49,794 nt of DNA from CAZXVW01 sp964644025 (GTDB taxonomy: Bacteria > Acidobacteriota > Terriglobia > Bryobacterales > Bryobacteraceae): contig CAZXVW010000004.1 in assembly GCA_964644025.1 (NCBI GenBank), positions 1 through 49,794 on the forward strand. Direction: 5' to 3'. The position numbers and the translations under genes are program-made. The notes beneath the pieces were generated by a model. That model was not told where the DNA came from. It worked only from the letters and a program-made list of their open reading frames with translations, and ran no database searches. Below are positions 8,693 through 17,654 of this stretch, piece after piece. Each line of letters starts with the position of its first letter. Position 1 is the first letter of the stretch.

Positions 8693-9028
8693 TCAGCCGC
8701 GGCGGACGCTCACGTGCAAGCAGGCGGATAGAACCGCCAGGGCCGCCGTGCTCACGGGGTCCTTGCGCAAGACCACGGACTTGACACCGGCGGCCCAGGC
8801 CGCACGCATCTGTCCCGGCCCGCCGTCTGCAATCAACACGATGCGCTCCGGCTCCGCGATCGGCAAAGGAAGAGCGGAGAAATGCTCAAAATCGAGCACT
8901 AGCACTCCTGGCGCTTCCAAATCCGGTTTCTCGACGCAGCCCACTGGCCCGGAACCATTGCGCACCAGCAGGTCCCGCAAGGCCCGGCGATAAGTCTCGT
9001 CCGATACAGCAAGCTGGATCAATGCCAT
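8693..9028 (-). CDS. Small protein resembling a stand-alone receiver domain
   Basis: A 111-residue protein. The spacing of short hydrophobic strands and some acidic positions suggests a response-regulator receiver fold: IQLAVSDETYRRALRDLL at the N terminus with Asp10-Glu11, GVLVLDFEHF with Asp46 at the position of a phospho-acceptor, RIVLIADG as the next strand, and GVKSVVLRKDP with Lys89 followed by a terminal helix. The Thr/Ser position and the overall length are consistent but not decisive, and the protein has no output domain. The assignment is an inference from pattern only. The next gene, a sigma-54 activator, is divergent. Confidence 0.55.
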   Translation of the reverse strand: MALIQLAVSDETYRRALRDLLVRNGSGPVGCVEKPDLEAPGVLVLDFEHFSALPLPIAEPERIVLIADGGPGQMRAAWAAGVKSVVLRKDPVSTAALAVLSACLHVSVRRG

Positions 9029-9383
9029 TGCCGGTCATCTGCACAGCAGCACTCGCCACTCCCGGCCGCGAACCTCGTCCGGCCAACCTTTGAACATTCC
9101 CATCGGCCCACGGCGGCCTCGGCAGCGAGTCAGCAATTCGGTCGCCAATTCAGTGCCCGCAGCGGTGGAGCAACCCCCCGGCTCCGCTGGCAAACTCCCA
9201 GCGGACCTTGGTGTCTCAAATTGAATCCCAGCGCCACGGACCCCGGTGCCGGTCGACCGCTGGAGCAGAGAGAATTCGCGCGGCTGGGTGGGGCAAATTG
9301 CGCAACCACGTGGAAGCTGCCGGGCAGTGCTGCTATACTGATCACAGAATCTGGAATCCAAACTGGGCCATAGCAGCCGAAGA
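9029..9383. other. 355-nt intergenic region before the sigma-54 activator
   Basis: No convincing coding sequence or RNA gene is seen. It lies between the divergent receiver-like gene and the sigma-54 activator. It contains the candidate extended -10 promoter at 9311-9339; the rest shows no clear repeat or hairpin. Confidence 0.5.
9311..9339 (+). promoter_or_regulatory. Candidate sigma-70 promoter of the sigma-54 activator gene
   Basis: An extended -10 TGC-TATACT (TATACT at 9334-9339) lies 17 nt from a weak -35 TGGAAG (9311-9316). The start codon is 45 nt downstream of the -10. The extended -10 is the stronger part of the call. Confidence 0.5.
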
Positions 9384-10733
9384 ATGCCAACCGCGACCGA
9401 TGAATGGCGTGAGACGGACCTTTTGAGGGAGGTCTTCAATCAGCTCCCGGATGCTTTGCTGATTTACAACCCGGATCGCGTGATCATCGGCGTTAACCGG
9501 GCGGCCGAGAAGATGTTCGCGATGAAAGCCGAGGAAATGATCGGCAAGGAATGCGCGGAGGTCTTCCGGTGCAGCGTCTGCGACCCGTCTTGCGGGGTGC
9601 AGGCGGGACTGGACCATCCCTCAGGAGCACCAAGCGGCACCGTGCGGCTTCATACCGAGAACGGACGGGAGCGGCTGGCCGCGATCAGCACCGCCCCGGT
9701 TCACAAGGCGAATGGGGAAGTCGGCGGGGTTGTAGTTACGGTCAAGGAGATCACCGGCGAGATCGAACCGGAGAAGCGGGAAGTAATCGCCGAGTCGCAA
9801 TCCATGCGCGACGTAATGAATTTCGTCCGGCGGGTAGCGGCCAGCGAAGCCACAACCATATTGATCGAGGGCGAGAACGGAACCGGCAAGGACCTCATTG
9901 CCAAGACGCTGCATCATCAGAGCTTGCGGCAAGCGGAACCGTTCATCGCCATCAACTGCGCCGCCATACCGGAGACGTTGCTGGAAAGCGAGCTGTTCGG
10001 TTACGAGAAGGGCGCGTTCACCGATGCCCGCTCGCAGAAGCGAGGCATCTTTGAACTGGCCGACAAGGGGACGCTGTTCCTGGACGAGATCGGCGAGATT
10101 CCGCTGGTACTGCAGGCCAAGCTGCTGCGGGTGCTCGAAGAGCAGTGTTTCCGGCGGCTGGGCGGTTTGAAGGACATCCACCTGGATCTGCGGGTGGTGG
10201 CGGCCACCAACAAGAACTTGCGGGAAGCTGTGCAGGAGGGAGCGTTCCGGCAGGACCTGTACTTCCGGCTCAACGTGATCCACATCACGATTCCCTCCCT
10301 CCGGGAACGCCCTGATGACATCCTCCCCCTGGCCGAGTTCTTCATCCATCATTACAATCGCAAGTTCAAGCGCCAGATCAAGGGCCTCAGCGACGAAGCG
10401 CGGCGGATGCTGTTGGCGCACGACTGGCCAGGCAACGTTCGCGAGCTCCGGAACGCCATCGAGCGGGCGATGATCCTGGAGGAATCCTCCGTGATCCGGC
10501 CCGGCAGCCTCCCGATGGCCATCAACCCCGCGCCGGCGTCCGTGGCCACCAGCCGGCCCGCCCTGCCTTCGCCCGGGTTTTCAGATGTAGGATTGTCGCT
10601 GGAAGAAAATGAAAAGCAACTGATTCTCCGTGCGCTGGAGAAAACCGGCGGCAACCAGACCCAGGCCGCGAAGTTGCTCAAGATCACCCGCGACACCCTC
10701 CGGTACAAAATGAAGAAGTTCAAACTCCGGTAA
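9384..10733 (+). CDS. PAS domain-containing sigma-54 dependent transcriptional activator
   Basis: A 449-residue bacterial enhancer-binding protein. A PAS domain spans about residues 12-125. It holds Cys57 and a Cys63-x2-Cys66-x3-Cys70 cluster, which is unusual and could bind a metal or iron-sulfur centre. The AAA+ domain starts near 135: Walker A GENGTGKD (163-170), sigma-54 loop GAFTDA (210-215, in place of GAFTGA), Walker B LFLDEIGE (231-238) and arginine finger region DLYFRLNV (291-298). A Fis-type helix-turn-helix closes the protein, GNQTQAAKLLKITRDTLRYK (423-442). It should contact sigma-54 polymerase, but there is no kinase or target promoter in view. The ATG at 9384 has only a weak GAAG ahead of it. 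Confidence 0.93.
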   Translation: MPTATDEWRETDLLREVFNQLPDALLIYNPDRVIIGVNRAAEKMFAMKAEEMIGKECAEVFRCSVCDPSCGVQAGLDHPSGAPSGTVRLHTENGRERLAAISTAPVHKANGEVGGVVVTVKEITGEIEPEKREVIAESQSMRDVMNFVRRVAASEATTILIEGENGTGKDLIAKTLHHQSLRQAEPFIAINCAAIPETLLESELFGYEKGAFTDARSQKRGIFELADKGTLFLDEIGEIPLVLQAKLLRVLEEQCFRRLGGLKDIHLDLRVVAATNKNLREAVQEGAFRQDLYFRLNVIHITIPSLRERPDDILPLAEFFIHHYNRKFKRQIKGLSDEARRMLLAHDWPGNVRELRNAIERAMILEESSVIRPGSLPMAINPAPASVATSRPALPSPGFSDVGLSLEENEKQLILRALEKTGGNQTQAAKLLKITRDTLRYKMKKFKLR

Positions 10734-10755
10734 GTTCTCCGCCAGCGTGGCTGCG

Positions 10756-10772
10756 CCGCCATGGTCCGGCGG
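10756..10772. repeat. Short inverted repeat upstream of the GH2 gene
   Basis: CCGCC (10756-10760) and GGCGG (10768-10772) with a 7-nt loop, between the sigma-54 activator stop and the GH2 start. TATATT follows at 10775-10780 and could be a -10. The repeat could be an operator or a weak terminator of the activator gene. Confidence 0.3.
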
Positions 10773-10805
10773 TCTATATTAGTTCCTGTCGAGAGAAAAC
10801 CTGAC

Positions 10806-13400
10806 ATGCTTCCAATCTTGCCGAACCGCCCCGGCGCTGGATCGTTGCCCAGAGCCAGACCGTCCCTCTCCCACCATGAGGCAAAGTCCATTCGCACCAG
10901 AAATACCGGCCGCCTCCGGCGCCTGGCCCTGGTGGCCCTGCTGGCCGGCGGTGGCCTGGCCGCCGCCACGGCAACCGGCGTCGCCGCTCCCGGGCAACGC
11001 CGCCTGTCCTTTAACGACGGTTGGCGCTTTTTCAAAGGGCAAGCACCGGGAGCGGAAAAACCCGCTTTCAACGACGCGGCGTGGCGCGTGGTGGAGCTGC
11101 CGCACGACTGGGCGATCGAAGGGCCTTTTGACAAAAAATACGACGCGCGCTGTGGCGGGCTCCCGTTTCATGGGACCGGCTGGTACCGGAAGCGGTTTAC
11201 ACTCCCGGCGGCAGCGAAAGGCAAGTACTTCACCATCGAATTCGACGGGGCGATGTCCAACGCCGAAGTCTGGCTCAACGGGGAAAAACTCGGCGAACGC
11301 CCTTATGGCTATATCGGCTTCGCCTTCGACATGACGCCGCTGTTGCGCTTCGGCAGCCAAGAAAATGTGCTGGCGGTGCGCCTGGCGCCGGAAGACCGTT
11401 CCTCGCGCTGGTATCCGGGCGCGGGGATTTATCGCAACGTCTGGGTGGTGGAGACCGGCGCGGTGCACGTGGCCCGTTGGGGGACATACATCACCACGCC
11501 CGAGGTCTCCGAAGAACAAGCGGTCGTGGCCGTCCGGACCCGCATTCGGAACCGCGGGGCAAGCCCGGCCCGGGTCACGCTCACGACATCGATCCTCGAT
11601 GCCGGCGGCGCTGAAGCCGGTCAGGCCTCCACTGCCCTCGATATCCCGGCGCGCGGGGCAAAAACCGTCACGCAACGGGTGACCGTACGCAACCCGAAGC
11701 GCTGGGACATAGACCGCCCGTACCTCTACCGGGCGGTCAGCCTGATCAAGGACGCCGGAGACGTGCTGGACCGTTACGTCACTCCGTTCGGCATCCGCAC
11801 CATCGAGTTCGACGCGAAAAGAGGATTCCTGCTGAACGCGCGCCACCGGAAGCTCAAAGGCGTTTGTCTGCACCATGACCTGGGTCCGCTGGGAGCGGCG
11901 GTCAGCCGCCGGGCGACCGAGCGGCAGCTCGAGATCATGAAGTCCATGGGCGCCAACGCTGTCCGCACCAGCCACAACCCGCCCTCGCCGGAACTGCTGG
12001 AATACTGCGACCGCCTGGGCTTGCTGGTCATGGACGAGGCCTTCGACATGTGGCGGATCCCCAAAGTGCCGAACGGCTCGGCCAAGTATTTCGACCAGTG
12101 GGGCGAGACCGACTTGCGCGACATGGTCCGGCGGGACCGCAATCACCCCAGCGTGATCCTCTGGAGTATCGGCAACGAAATTCCCGAGCAAGGAAAACCG
12201 GACGGCTGGAAGATCGCCAAACGCCTGACGGATATCTGCCACCGGGAAGACCCCACGCGCCCGGTTACCGCCGGGTTCAACAACTGGACCGGCGCCATCA
12301 AGAACCACCTGGCCGACCAGGTGGATGTTCCAGGCTTCAATTACAAACCCACCCATTACCGGGAGATCCTCAAGGCTCACCCCAACTGGATCATCGTGGG
12401 TTCCGAGACCGCTTCCTGCACCAGTTCGCGAGGCGTCTATCACCTGCCGCTGGAAGACCACGAGCAGCATGAGACGCTTCAGGTTTCCAGCTACGATGTC
12501 GTCGCTCCTTCCTGGGCGTACCCTCCGGACGTGGAATTCCAAGCGCAGGATGAGCTGCCGAACGTGCTGGGCGAGTTCGTCTGGACGGGTTTCGATTACC
12601 TGGGCGAGCCTACCCCGTACGGCCGCCGGCGCGGGGCGAAGGACAAGTACTGGAACGCCGACTGGCCGGCGCGCAGCTCCTATTTCGGCATCGTCGATCT
12701 TTGCGGTTTTCCGAAGGACCGCTACTACCTCTACCAGAGCGTCTGGACCACCGCTCCGATGGTGCACTTGCTGCCTCACTGGAACTGGGCGGGACACGAG
12801 GGTGAAAAGATCCCGGTGTTCTGCTACACCAACTGCGACGAGGTAGAGCTGTTCCTCAACGGGCGTTCGCTGGGCCGGAAAAAGCGCGGAGCCGAACCGG
12901 TGATCCTTCCGGTCCACCAACTGGTAAGTGAAACCGGCACGTTTGCCAGCAAGTACCGGTTGCGGTGGGACGTGCCTTACCAGCCCGGCGTGCTCCGGGT
13001 AGTCGCTTTCAAGAACACGGTCCCGGTGAGGACGGCGGAAGTGCGGACCGCCGGAAAGCCGGCCCGCATCAGCCTGATTCCGGACCGGGCCGTAATTCGG
13101 GCCGATGGCCGGGACCTATGCTTCGTCACGGTCCGGATCGAAGACAGCCAGGGCAATTTGTGCCCGCTGGCCGGCAACCTGGTGCGGTTCCAGGTAACCG
13201 GGGCCGGGCGAATCGCGGCGGTGGGCAACGGGAACGCAGCCACCGTCGAGCCGTTCCAGGCGGATCACCGGAAGGCATTCAACGGCCTGTGCCTGCTGAT
13301 CGTCAGATCCATCCGGGGCCGGCCCGGCCAGGTCCACGTGTCCGCAAGCTCCGCCGGTTTAGGTTCCGCGGACGCCACGCTCAAGACGCAGGTCCGGTAA
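10806..13400 (+). CDS. Glycoside hydrolase family 2 (beta-galactosidase-like) with DUF4982-type C-terminal domain
   Basis: About 864 residues from the ATG at 10806; the true start is uncertain because the hydrophobic export segment (LALVALLAGGGLAAATATGV) begins about 45 residues in. N-terminal sugar-binding sandwich: GRPYGYIGFAFDMTPLL-type strands and PHDWAIEGPF. Central TIM barrel: KGVCLHHDLGPLG, NAVRTSHNPPSPELLEYCD, acid/base Glu458 in ILWSIGNEIPE, and a nucleophile candidate Glu534 in VGSETAS. The C-terminal part (WNWAGHEGEKIPVFCYTN onward, then PARISLIPDRAVIRADG) has the DUF4982 and Ig-like layout found in secreted GH2 enzymes. Substrate: a beta-galactoside or related glycan by inference. 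Its end overlaps the convergent gene at 13381 by 20 nt. Confidence 0.9.
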   Translation: MLPILPNRPGAGSLPRARPSLSHHEAKSIRTRNTGRLRRLALVALLAGGGLAAATATGVAAPGQRRLSFNDGWRFFKGQAPGAEKPAFNDAAWRVVELPHDWAIEGPFDKKYDARCGGLPFHGTGWYRKRFTLPAAAKGKYFTIEFDGAMSNAEVWLNGEKLGERPYGYIGFAFDMTPLLRFGSQENVLAVRLAPEDRSSRWYPGAGIYRNVWVVETGAVHVARWGTYITTPEVSEEQAVVAVRTRIRNRGASPARVTLTTSILDAGGAEAGQASTALDIPARGAKTVTQRVTVRNPKRWDIDRPYLYRAVSLIKDAGDVLDRYVTPFGIRTIEFDAKRGFLLNARHRKLKGVCLHHDLGPLGAAVSRRATERQLEIMKSMGANAVRTSHNPPSPELLEYCDRLGLLVMDEAFDMWRIPKVPNGSAKYFDQWGETDLRDMVRRDRNHPSVILWSIGNEIPEQGKPDGWKIAKRLTDICHREDPTRPVTAGFNNWTGAIKNHLADQVDVPGFNYKPTHYREILKAHPNWIIVGSETASCTSSRGVYHLPLEDHEQHETLQVSSYDVVAPSWAYPPDVEFQAQDELPNVLGEFVWTGFDYLGEPTPYGRRRGAKDKYWNADWPARSSYFGIVDLCGFPKDRYYLYQSVWTTAPMVHLLPHWNWAGHEGEKIPVFCYTNCDEVELFLNGRSLGRKKRGAEPVILPVHQLVSETGTFASKYRLRWDVPYQPGVLRVVAFKNTVPVRTAEVRTAGKPARISLIPDRAVIRADGRDLCFVTVRIEDSQGNLCPLAGNLVRFQVTGAGRIAAVGNGNAATVEPFQADHRKAFNGLCLLIVRSIRGRPGQVHVSASSAGLGSADATLKTQVR

Positions 13401-14244
13401 ACTGCCGGCCGGTCGCCGGCTTCAAGGTGCGTATCGCCGTCTCCGGCGGCGCCTTCGCCAGGGCGGCCTTCGTGTTCACCAAAGTGGCGGTAAGCGATTC
13501 CCGCGGCAGATCACGGATGATGGGCTTCACCATCCAGCCCAGACCCAGCGGGATGCCGCGCGTCAGCGAGACGGCCTCGCATTCAATGTAGACGCCGCCG
13601 TCCCGTTGCTCGAAACGCCAATAGGAATACAGGCGCCAGAGGAAGCCGTGGCCGCCGCCTTCCGGCAACTCGTGCTCACCGGGCCTGCCGGGGCTGGCTA
13701 CCTCGGCGATCTTCACACTGTAAGAGCGGCTCCAGGCGCGTTTCTCATCAAGCCGGAAATAACGCACTTCGTGCTCGGTGTCGAGCACCACCGTGACAAT
13801 TTTCTTCTTGCGGAGACGATAATAAACCCGGAATTCATCCCCATTCCGGCGGAGCAGTTTTGATCTTTCCACTTCGGGCCCGTAATAGCGGTTGTGGTGG
13901 TCATAGTCTTCCACCAGGGCCAGTGTCCGGCCAAGGGTGCCGCCCGGTACGAAAACCGCCCCGACCCAATGATGAACCAGGCCGCCGGGAACGCTGATGA
14001 TCGCCGAATCCCCGAAATGACCGCTGATCACTTCGCCGCAGCGCACCCGTGCCCGCCGGTCTTGCGAGGCGTCCACCCACAGAAAGCTGTTTCGCCCGTC
14101 GACTTGCTTCTGAATGCGCGCTTCGGTCCGGTGGATGTAACGGTCGAAGGCGCGAACGGTGTCCTGCTCCAGCCCGGCGCCGAAGACAAACTGGGCCGCC
14201 ACCAGTATCAACAGAAGACGGAAAAAATAAGGCTTGGCCGACAT
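13381..14244 (-). CDS. Secreted protein of unknown function
   Basis: A 287-residue protein with an N-terminal signal peptide (YFFRLLLILVAAQFVFGAG). The ATG at 14244 was chosen because GGAG lies five bases ahead and the signal starts there; a longer frame upstream is possible but lacks one. The mature part has alternating charged and aromatic segments (AFDRYIHRTEARIQKQV, YDHHNRYYGPEVERSKLL, WRLYSYWRFEQRDGGVYIEC) and no motif I recognise. It overlaps the GH2 gene tail-to-tail by 20 nt. The next gene upstream on this strand (14369-15076) is also of unknown function and may form a pair. Confidence 0.7.
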   Translation of the reverse strand: MSAKPYFFRLLLILVAAQFVFGAGLEQDTVRAFDRYIHRTEARIQKQVDGRNSFLWVDASQDRRARVRCGEVISGHFGDSAIISVPGGLVHHWVGAVFVPGGTLGRTLALVEDYDHHNRYYGPEVERSKLLRRNGDEFRVYYRLRKKKIVTVVLDTEHEVRYFRLDEKRAWSRSYSVKIAEVASPGRPGEHELPEGGGHGFLWRLYSYWRFEQRDGGVYIECEAVSLTRGIPLGLGWMVKPIIRDLPRESLTATLVNTKAALAKAPPETAIRTLKPATGRQFTGPAS

Positions 14245-14368
14245 CAGTTCTCCAGCACGAATGGCGCGGGGAGCCAACACCCTCCCATCAGGTGGGATGC
14301 GGCGGGCGCCGGGCGGGTTCCGAAACCCTTCCAGGCCGGGTGATTCCACTGCCGCGTAACAGCGTGTT

Positions 14369-15076
14369 TCACCCTTCTCCCCATGGCAAGTCCGGACGGG
14401 CGAAGCGCTTCTTCGGGCGCGCTTTCAGCGCCTTCTCCTGGAGTTCGCCGAGCAAGGCGTCGTAGATTTCCGCAAACCGGCCGGTGCCGGCATCCGCGCT
14501 GAGCACGAATTCGCGTGCCAGGCGCACCCTTTCTCCGATGTAGGGGCGGGCCGTGTGCAGGTAAAGATGAAACCAGTCATCCGGGACGGCGTCATCGAAC
14601 TTCCAGCGGGCGTAGAGCCGCAGCACGACCCACTTCACCGTGCTGCTGAGAACCGCCGACCGCAACAGTGAATCCATCCCCTCCTCGTAGCCCCGGATGA
14701 GCGCCTGCCGTGACTCGGCGCCATAACCGGCGATGGTTTCCAGCAGCAGCGCTAGCGTCGCGTTCGCCAGAATGGCCCGGCGGACCAGCAGGCGCGGGTT
14801 CCGTGCTCGGGAAGCGGCTTTCTCGATTTCCAGCAGGGTTCTCCGCGCGTCCTCGCGAACCGCCGCGGGAAGCCGGCCGGACGTCACGCCGGCCGGAATG
14901 ATGCGCCGGTCTGGATGCTTTCGCGTCCCAGCCACGTAAAGTTCCCAGGCCTCCTCCATGGTGAGATCCGGCCAGCGGGGGTGCACGCGCACGCGCCGCC
15001 GGCGGATCTCACGGACAATGTAGACGATCACCGCGCCGATCAGGGCGTACAGCACGTGGCGGAGGCTGAGTTGCAC
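14369..15076 (-). CDS. Unknown protein with N-terminal membrane helix
   Basis: A 235-residue protein with one hydrophobic segment near the N terminus (HVLYALIGAVIVYIVREI), then an arginine-rich stretch (RRRRVRVHPRW), suggesting a signal-anchor with the rest in the cytosol. The remainder is mostly helical by composition, with long leucine- and arginine-rich runs (LLVRRAILANATLALLLETI, ERVRLAREFVLSADAG). No family is recognised. The start is GTG at 15076. It is divergent from the acyl-CoA ligase with a 96-nt gap. Confidence 0.65.
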   Translation of the reverse strand: MQLSLRHVLYALIGAVIVYIVREIRRRRVRVHPRWPDLTMEEAWELYVAGTRKHPDRRIIPAGVTSGRLPAAVREDARRTLLEIEKAASRARNPRLLVRRAILANATLALLLETIAGYGAESRQALIRGYEEGMDSLLRSAVLSSTVKWVVLRLYARWKFDDAVPDDWFHLYLHTARPYIGERVRLAREFVLSADAGTGRFAEIYDALLGELQEKALKARPKKRFARPDLPWGEG

Positions 15077-15172
15077 GGGTTATCCAGAATAACGCAGACT
15101 CGTCCGGGCACGCCGCCGCCCGGCCGTATCGTAAAATGCCCGGTTAGGGGCTCCCTGCCACCGGAGGAAAGC

Positions 15173-16762
15173 ATGAAGACACCGCTGACGCCAATTCGCT
15201 GTTTGCACCGGGCCATGGACTTGTTTGCCGACAAGACCGGCGTGGTCTGCGGCGGGCGGCAATTCACCTACGGCGAGTTCGGTGAGCGCTGCCAGCGCCT
15301 GGCCACCGGACTGAGAGCGCACGGTATTCAGCCCGGCGACCGTGTTGCTTACCTGAGCCTCAACAACCACGAACTGCTGGAAGGCTACTTCGGCGTCGTG
15401 CAGGCCGGGGCCATCGTGATGCCGATGAACGTGCGTCTCACCCCGGCGGAGCTCGCGGGCATTCTCAACGACGCCGGCGCGCGCCTGTTGATCTTCGAAA
15501 CCGACTTCGCGCCCCTGGTGGAAGCGCTGCGGCCGCACTGCCCCACGGTGGAGAACTACGTCGCCATTGGCGAAACCACGCCGCCCGCCGATTTCTGCTA
15601 CGAGGAAATTATCGACGCCGGCCGGCCGGAACGCGCCGACATTTACCGCATCGATGAGAACGCGATCGCCGAACTGTTTTACACCAGCGGCAGCACGGGT
15701 AAACCGAAAGGGGCCCAGTTGAGCCACCGGACACTCTACCTCCACGCCCTGGCCGTAAGCACTCTTTACATCAACGTGGACACGATGGTCAATCTGCACA
15801 CCATTCCGTTGTTCCACGCCAACGGCTGGGGCCATCCCCAGGCCTCCACCTACTTCGGAGTGAAACAGGTAATGGTGCGGCGGTTCGAGCCACCGACGGT
15901 GTTCCGGCTGATCCAGGAACACAAAGCGACGGACATGTACCTCGTGCCGGCAATGGCCAATCTCCTGCTGAACTCCCCTGAGCGGAGCCGGTACGCGACC
16001 TTCTCTCTCCGGCGAATCATGATCGGCGGCGCCGCTTCCTCGCCGGCGCTGATCGAGGGGCTGGAGAAGGCTTTCGGCTGCGAGGTCTACGCCGGCTATG
16101 GACTGACCGAGACCGGGCCGGTGGTGGCGGGAGCGATTCCGAAACGCGATATCGAATACGAATCCGAAGCAGAGCGTTACCGGCGGCAGTCCATGACCGG
16201 CTGGCCGGTGATCGGCAATGAGATCCGCGTGGTGGACGCGGAGATGAACGACGTGCCGCGCGACATGAAGACCATCGGCGAAATTATCATCCGTGGCGAT
16301 CACATCATGGAAGGCTACTGGAATGATCCCGAACAGACGGCCGCCGTCATGAGCGGCGGCTGGCTGCACACCGGCGACGTGGCCGTCTGGGACGAAGAAG
16401 GTTTCATCCAGATCGTTGACCGGAAGAAGGAGATCATCATCAGCGGCGGCGAGAACATTTCCTCGGTCGAAGTGGAAAGCGCCATCTATGCCCACCCCGA
16501 CGTGCTGGAATGCGCGGTCGTGGCGGCGCCCGATGAGAAGTGGGGCGAAGTCCCCGCGGCCATCATCGTTCCCAAGCCCGGCCACCAGCTCACGGCCGAC
16601 CGGGTGCGGGATTTCCTGGCCGGGAAACTCGCCCGGTTCAAGATTCCGAAACATTTTGAATTCCGCGCCGAACCCTTGCCCAAGGGAGGAACCGGCAAGA
16701 TCCGCAAGCTGGAGCTCAAGGAAGCCTTCTGGGCCGGCAAGGAGAAGCGGGTGCAGGGATAA
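15173..16762 (+). CDS. AMP-dependent acyl-CoA synthetase/ligase (fatty-acyl type)
   Basis: A 529-residue enzyme that activates a carboxylic acid by adenylation and transfers it to CoA. Motifs in order: P-loop-like TSGSTGKPKG (171-180), HANGWGH, YGLTETGP, the acyl-adenylate segment GWLHTGDVAVWDEEGF, hinge DRKKEIIISGGENISS and the C-terminal catalytic Lys in GGTGKIRK. The layout matches medium- to long-chain fatty-acyl-CoA ligases, but substrate length cannot be read from sequence. The start at 15173 has a strong GGAGGAAAGC ribosome-binding site; a longer open frame upstream has none. Confidence 0.93.
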   Translation: MKTPLTPIRCLHRAMDLFADKTGVVCGGRQFTYGEFGERCQRLATGLRAHGIQPGDRVAYLSLNNHELLEGYFGVVQAGAIVMPMNVRLTPAELAGILNDAGARLLIFETDFAPLVEALRPHCPTVENYVAIGETTPPADFCYEEIIDAGRPERADIYRIDENAIAELFYTSGSTGKPKGAQLSHRTLYLHALAVSTLYINVDTMVNLHTIPLFHANGWGHPQASTYFGVKQVMVRRFEPPTVFRLIQEHKATDMYLVPAMANLLLNSPERSRYATFSLRRIMIGGAASSPALIEGLEKAFGCEVYAGYGLTETGPVVAGAIPKRDIEYESEAERYRRQSMTGWPVIGNEIRVVDAEMNDVPRDMKTIGEIIIRGDHIMEGYWNDPEQTAAVMSGGWLHTGDVAVWDEEGFIQIVDRKKEIIISGGENISSVEVESAIYAHPDVLECAVVAAPDEKWGEVPAAIIVPKPGHQLTADRVRDFLAGKLARFKIPKHFEFRAEPLPKGGTGKIRKLELKEAFWAGKEKRVQG

Positions 16763-16816
16763 CAGCGGCCGTCAACCGGCTGCGGCTCTGGCGGGGGGTG
16801 GCGACAGGTGGTCGCA

Positions 16817-17626
16817 ATGAACGTCCTTATCCTCGAATGCCCGCGCGATGAGAAGGATGTCTTAATTGCCGAGCTTAACGAACGCGGCACCCGCGGGATC
16901 ATCGAGCAGGAGCTGCCGGGCGGCGGCGTCCGCCTCCAGGCGTTTTTCGAGGAATCTCTTCCGCCAGGAAACTTCGCCCCATACAATCCCCGCTGGGAAC
17001 CCGCTGATGAGACCAACTGGGCCCGGGTGGTCATGGACTCCTGGGAACCCGTGGAAGCGGGAGAGCGCTTCTTCATCGTCCCGGACTGGCGGGACGATCC
17101 CACGCCGCCCGGCCGCCTGCGCCTGGAAGTTCATCCGGGCGTGGCGCTCGGCACCGGCTATCACGCGACCACGCAGATGTGCCTGGAAGCGATGGAGCAC
17201 CACCTCCGCCCCGCTGATACCTTCTTCGACCTGGGGACCGGCTCCGGCATCCTCTCTCAGGCCGCCTGGCTGCTTGGTCCGCGCCGGATCATCGCTTGCG
17301 ACACGGATCCGCAAGCCACCGAATCCGCCGCCGCGAACCTGCGGCGGGCCAACGTGCCGGTCCTGCTGTTTACCGGTTCGGCGCCTTCCCTCGCCGATGA
17401 GGCCGCCGATTTCCTGGCAGCCAACCTCAGCGCGCCCGTGCTGCTCAATCTGGCCGGCGAGATCCGCCGCTGCCTGGCACCCGGCGGCCGCTCCGTGCTC
17501 AGCGGCTTTTCACCGGATGAATCTGCCCGCCTTCGTCACGGCTTTGAAAGCGCCGGCTTCGGGCTCATTGACCGGGACGCCCGCGACGATTGGGCTTGCC
17601 TGTTGATGCGAAAAACGGCGCGCTGA
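16817..17626 (+). CDS. prmA: Ribosomal protein L11 methyltransferase (PrmA family)
   Basis: A 269-residue protein that would trimethylate ribosomal protein L11 with SAM. The family signature GTGYHATTQMCLEAME (112-127) and SAM motif I FDLGTGSG (137-144) are both present, followed by IACDTDPQATESAAAN and the NLSAPVLLNLAGEI block that stands for the usual NILA motif. The N-terminal substrate-binding part is shorter than in many PrmA proteins, so a related small-molecule or protein methyltransferase is an alternative. The ATG at 16817 has AGGTGG ahead; an in-frame GTG at 16808 is also possible. It follows the acyl-CoA ligase by 54 nt. Confidence 0.75.
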   Translation: MNVLILECPRDEKDVLIAELNERGTRGIIEQELPGGGVRLQAFFEESLPPGNFAPYNPRWEPADETNWARVVMDSWEPVEAGERFFIVPDWRDDPTPPGRLRLEVHPGVALGTGYHATTQMCLEAMEHHLRPADTFFDLGTGSGILSQAAWLLGPRRIIACDTDPQATESAAANLRRANVPVLLFTGSAPSLADEAADFLAANLSAPVLLNLAGEIRRCLAPGGRSVLSGFSPDESARLRHGFESAGFGLIDRDARDDWACLLMRKTAR

Positions 17627-17654
17627 ACAGCAAGGATCAGGTTTCAGCCCACCA

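Noticed and set aside
10779..12920. A 713-residue open frame on the minus strand
   Set aside because: It is antisense to the GH2 gene, a common artefact of high-GC codon usage. It has no ribosome-binding site or domain, while the GH2 frame has clear catalytic motifs.
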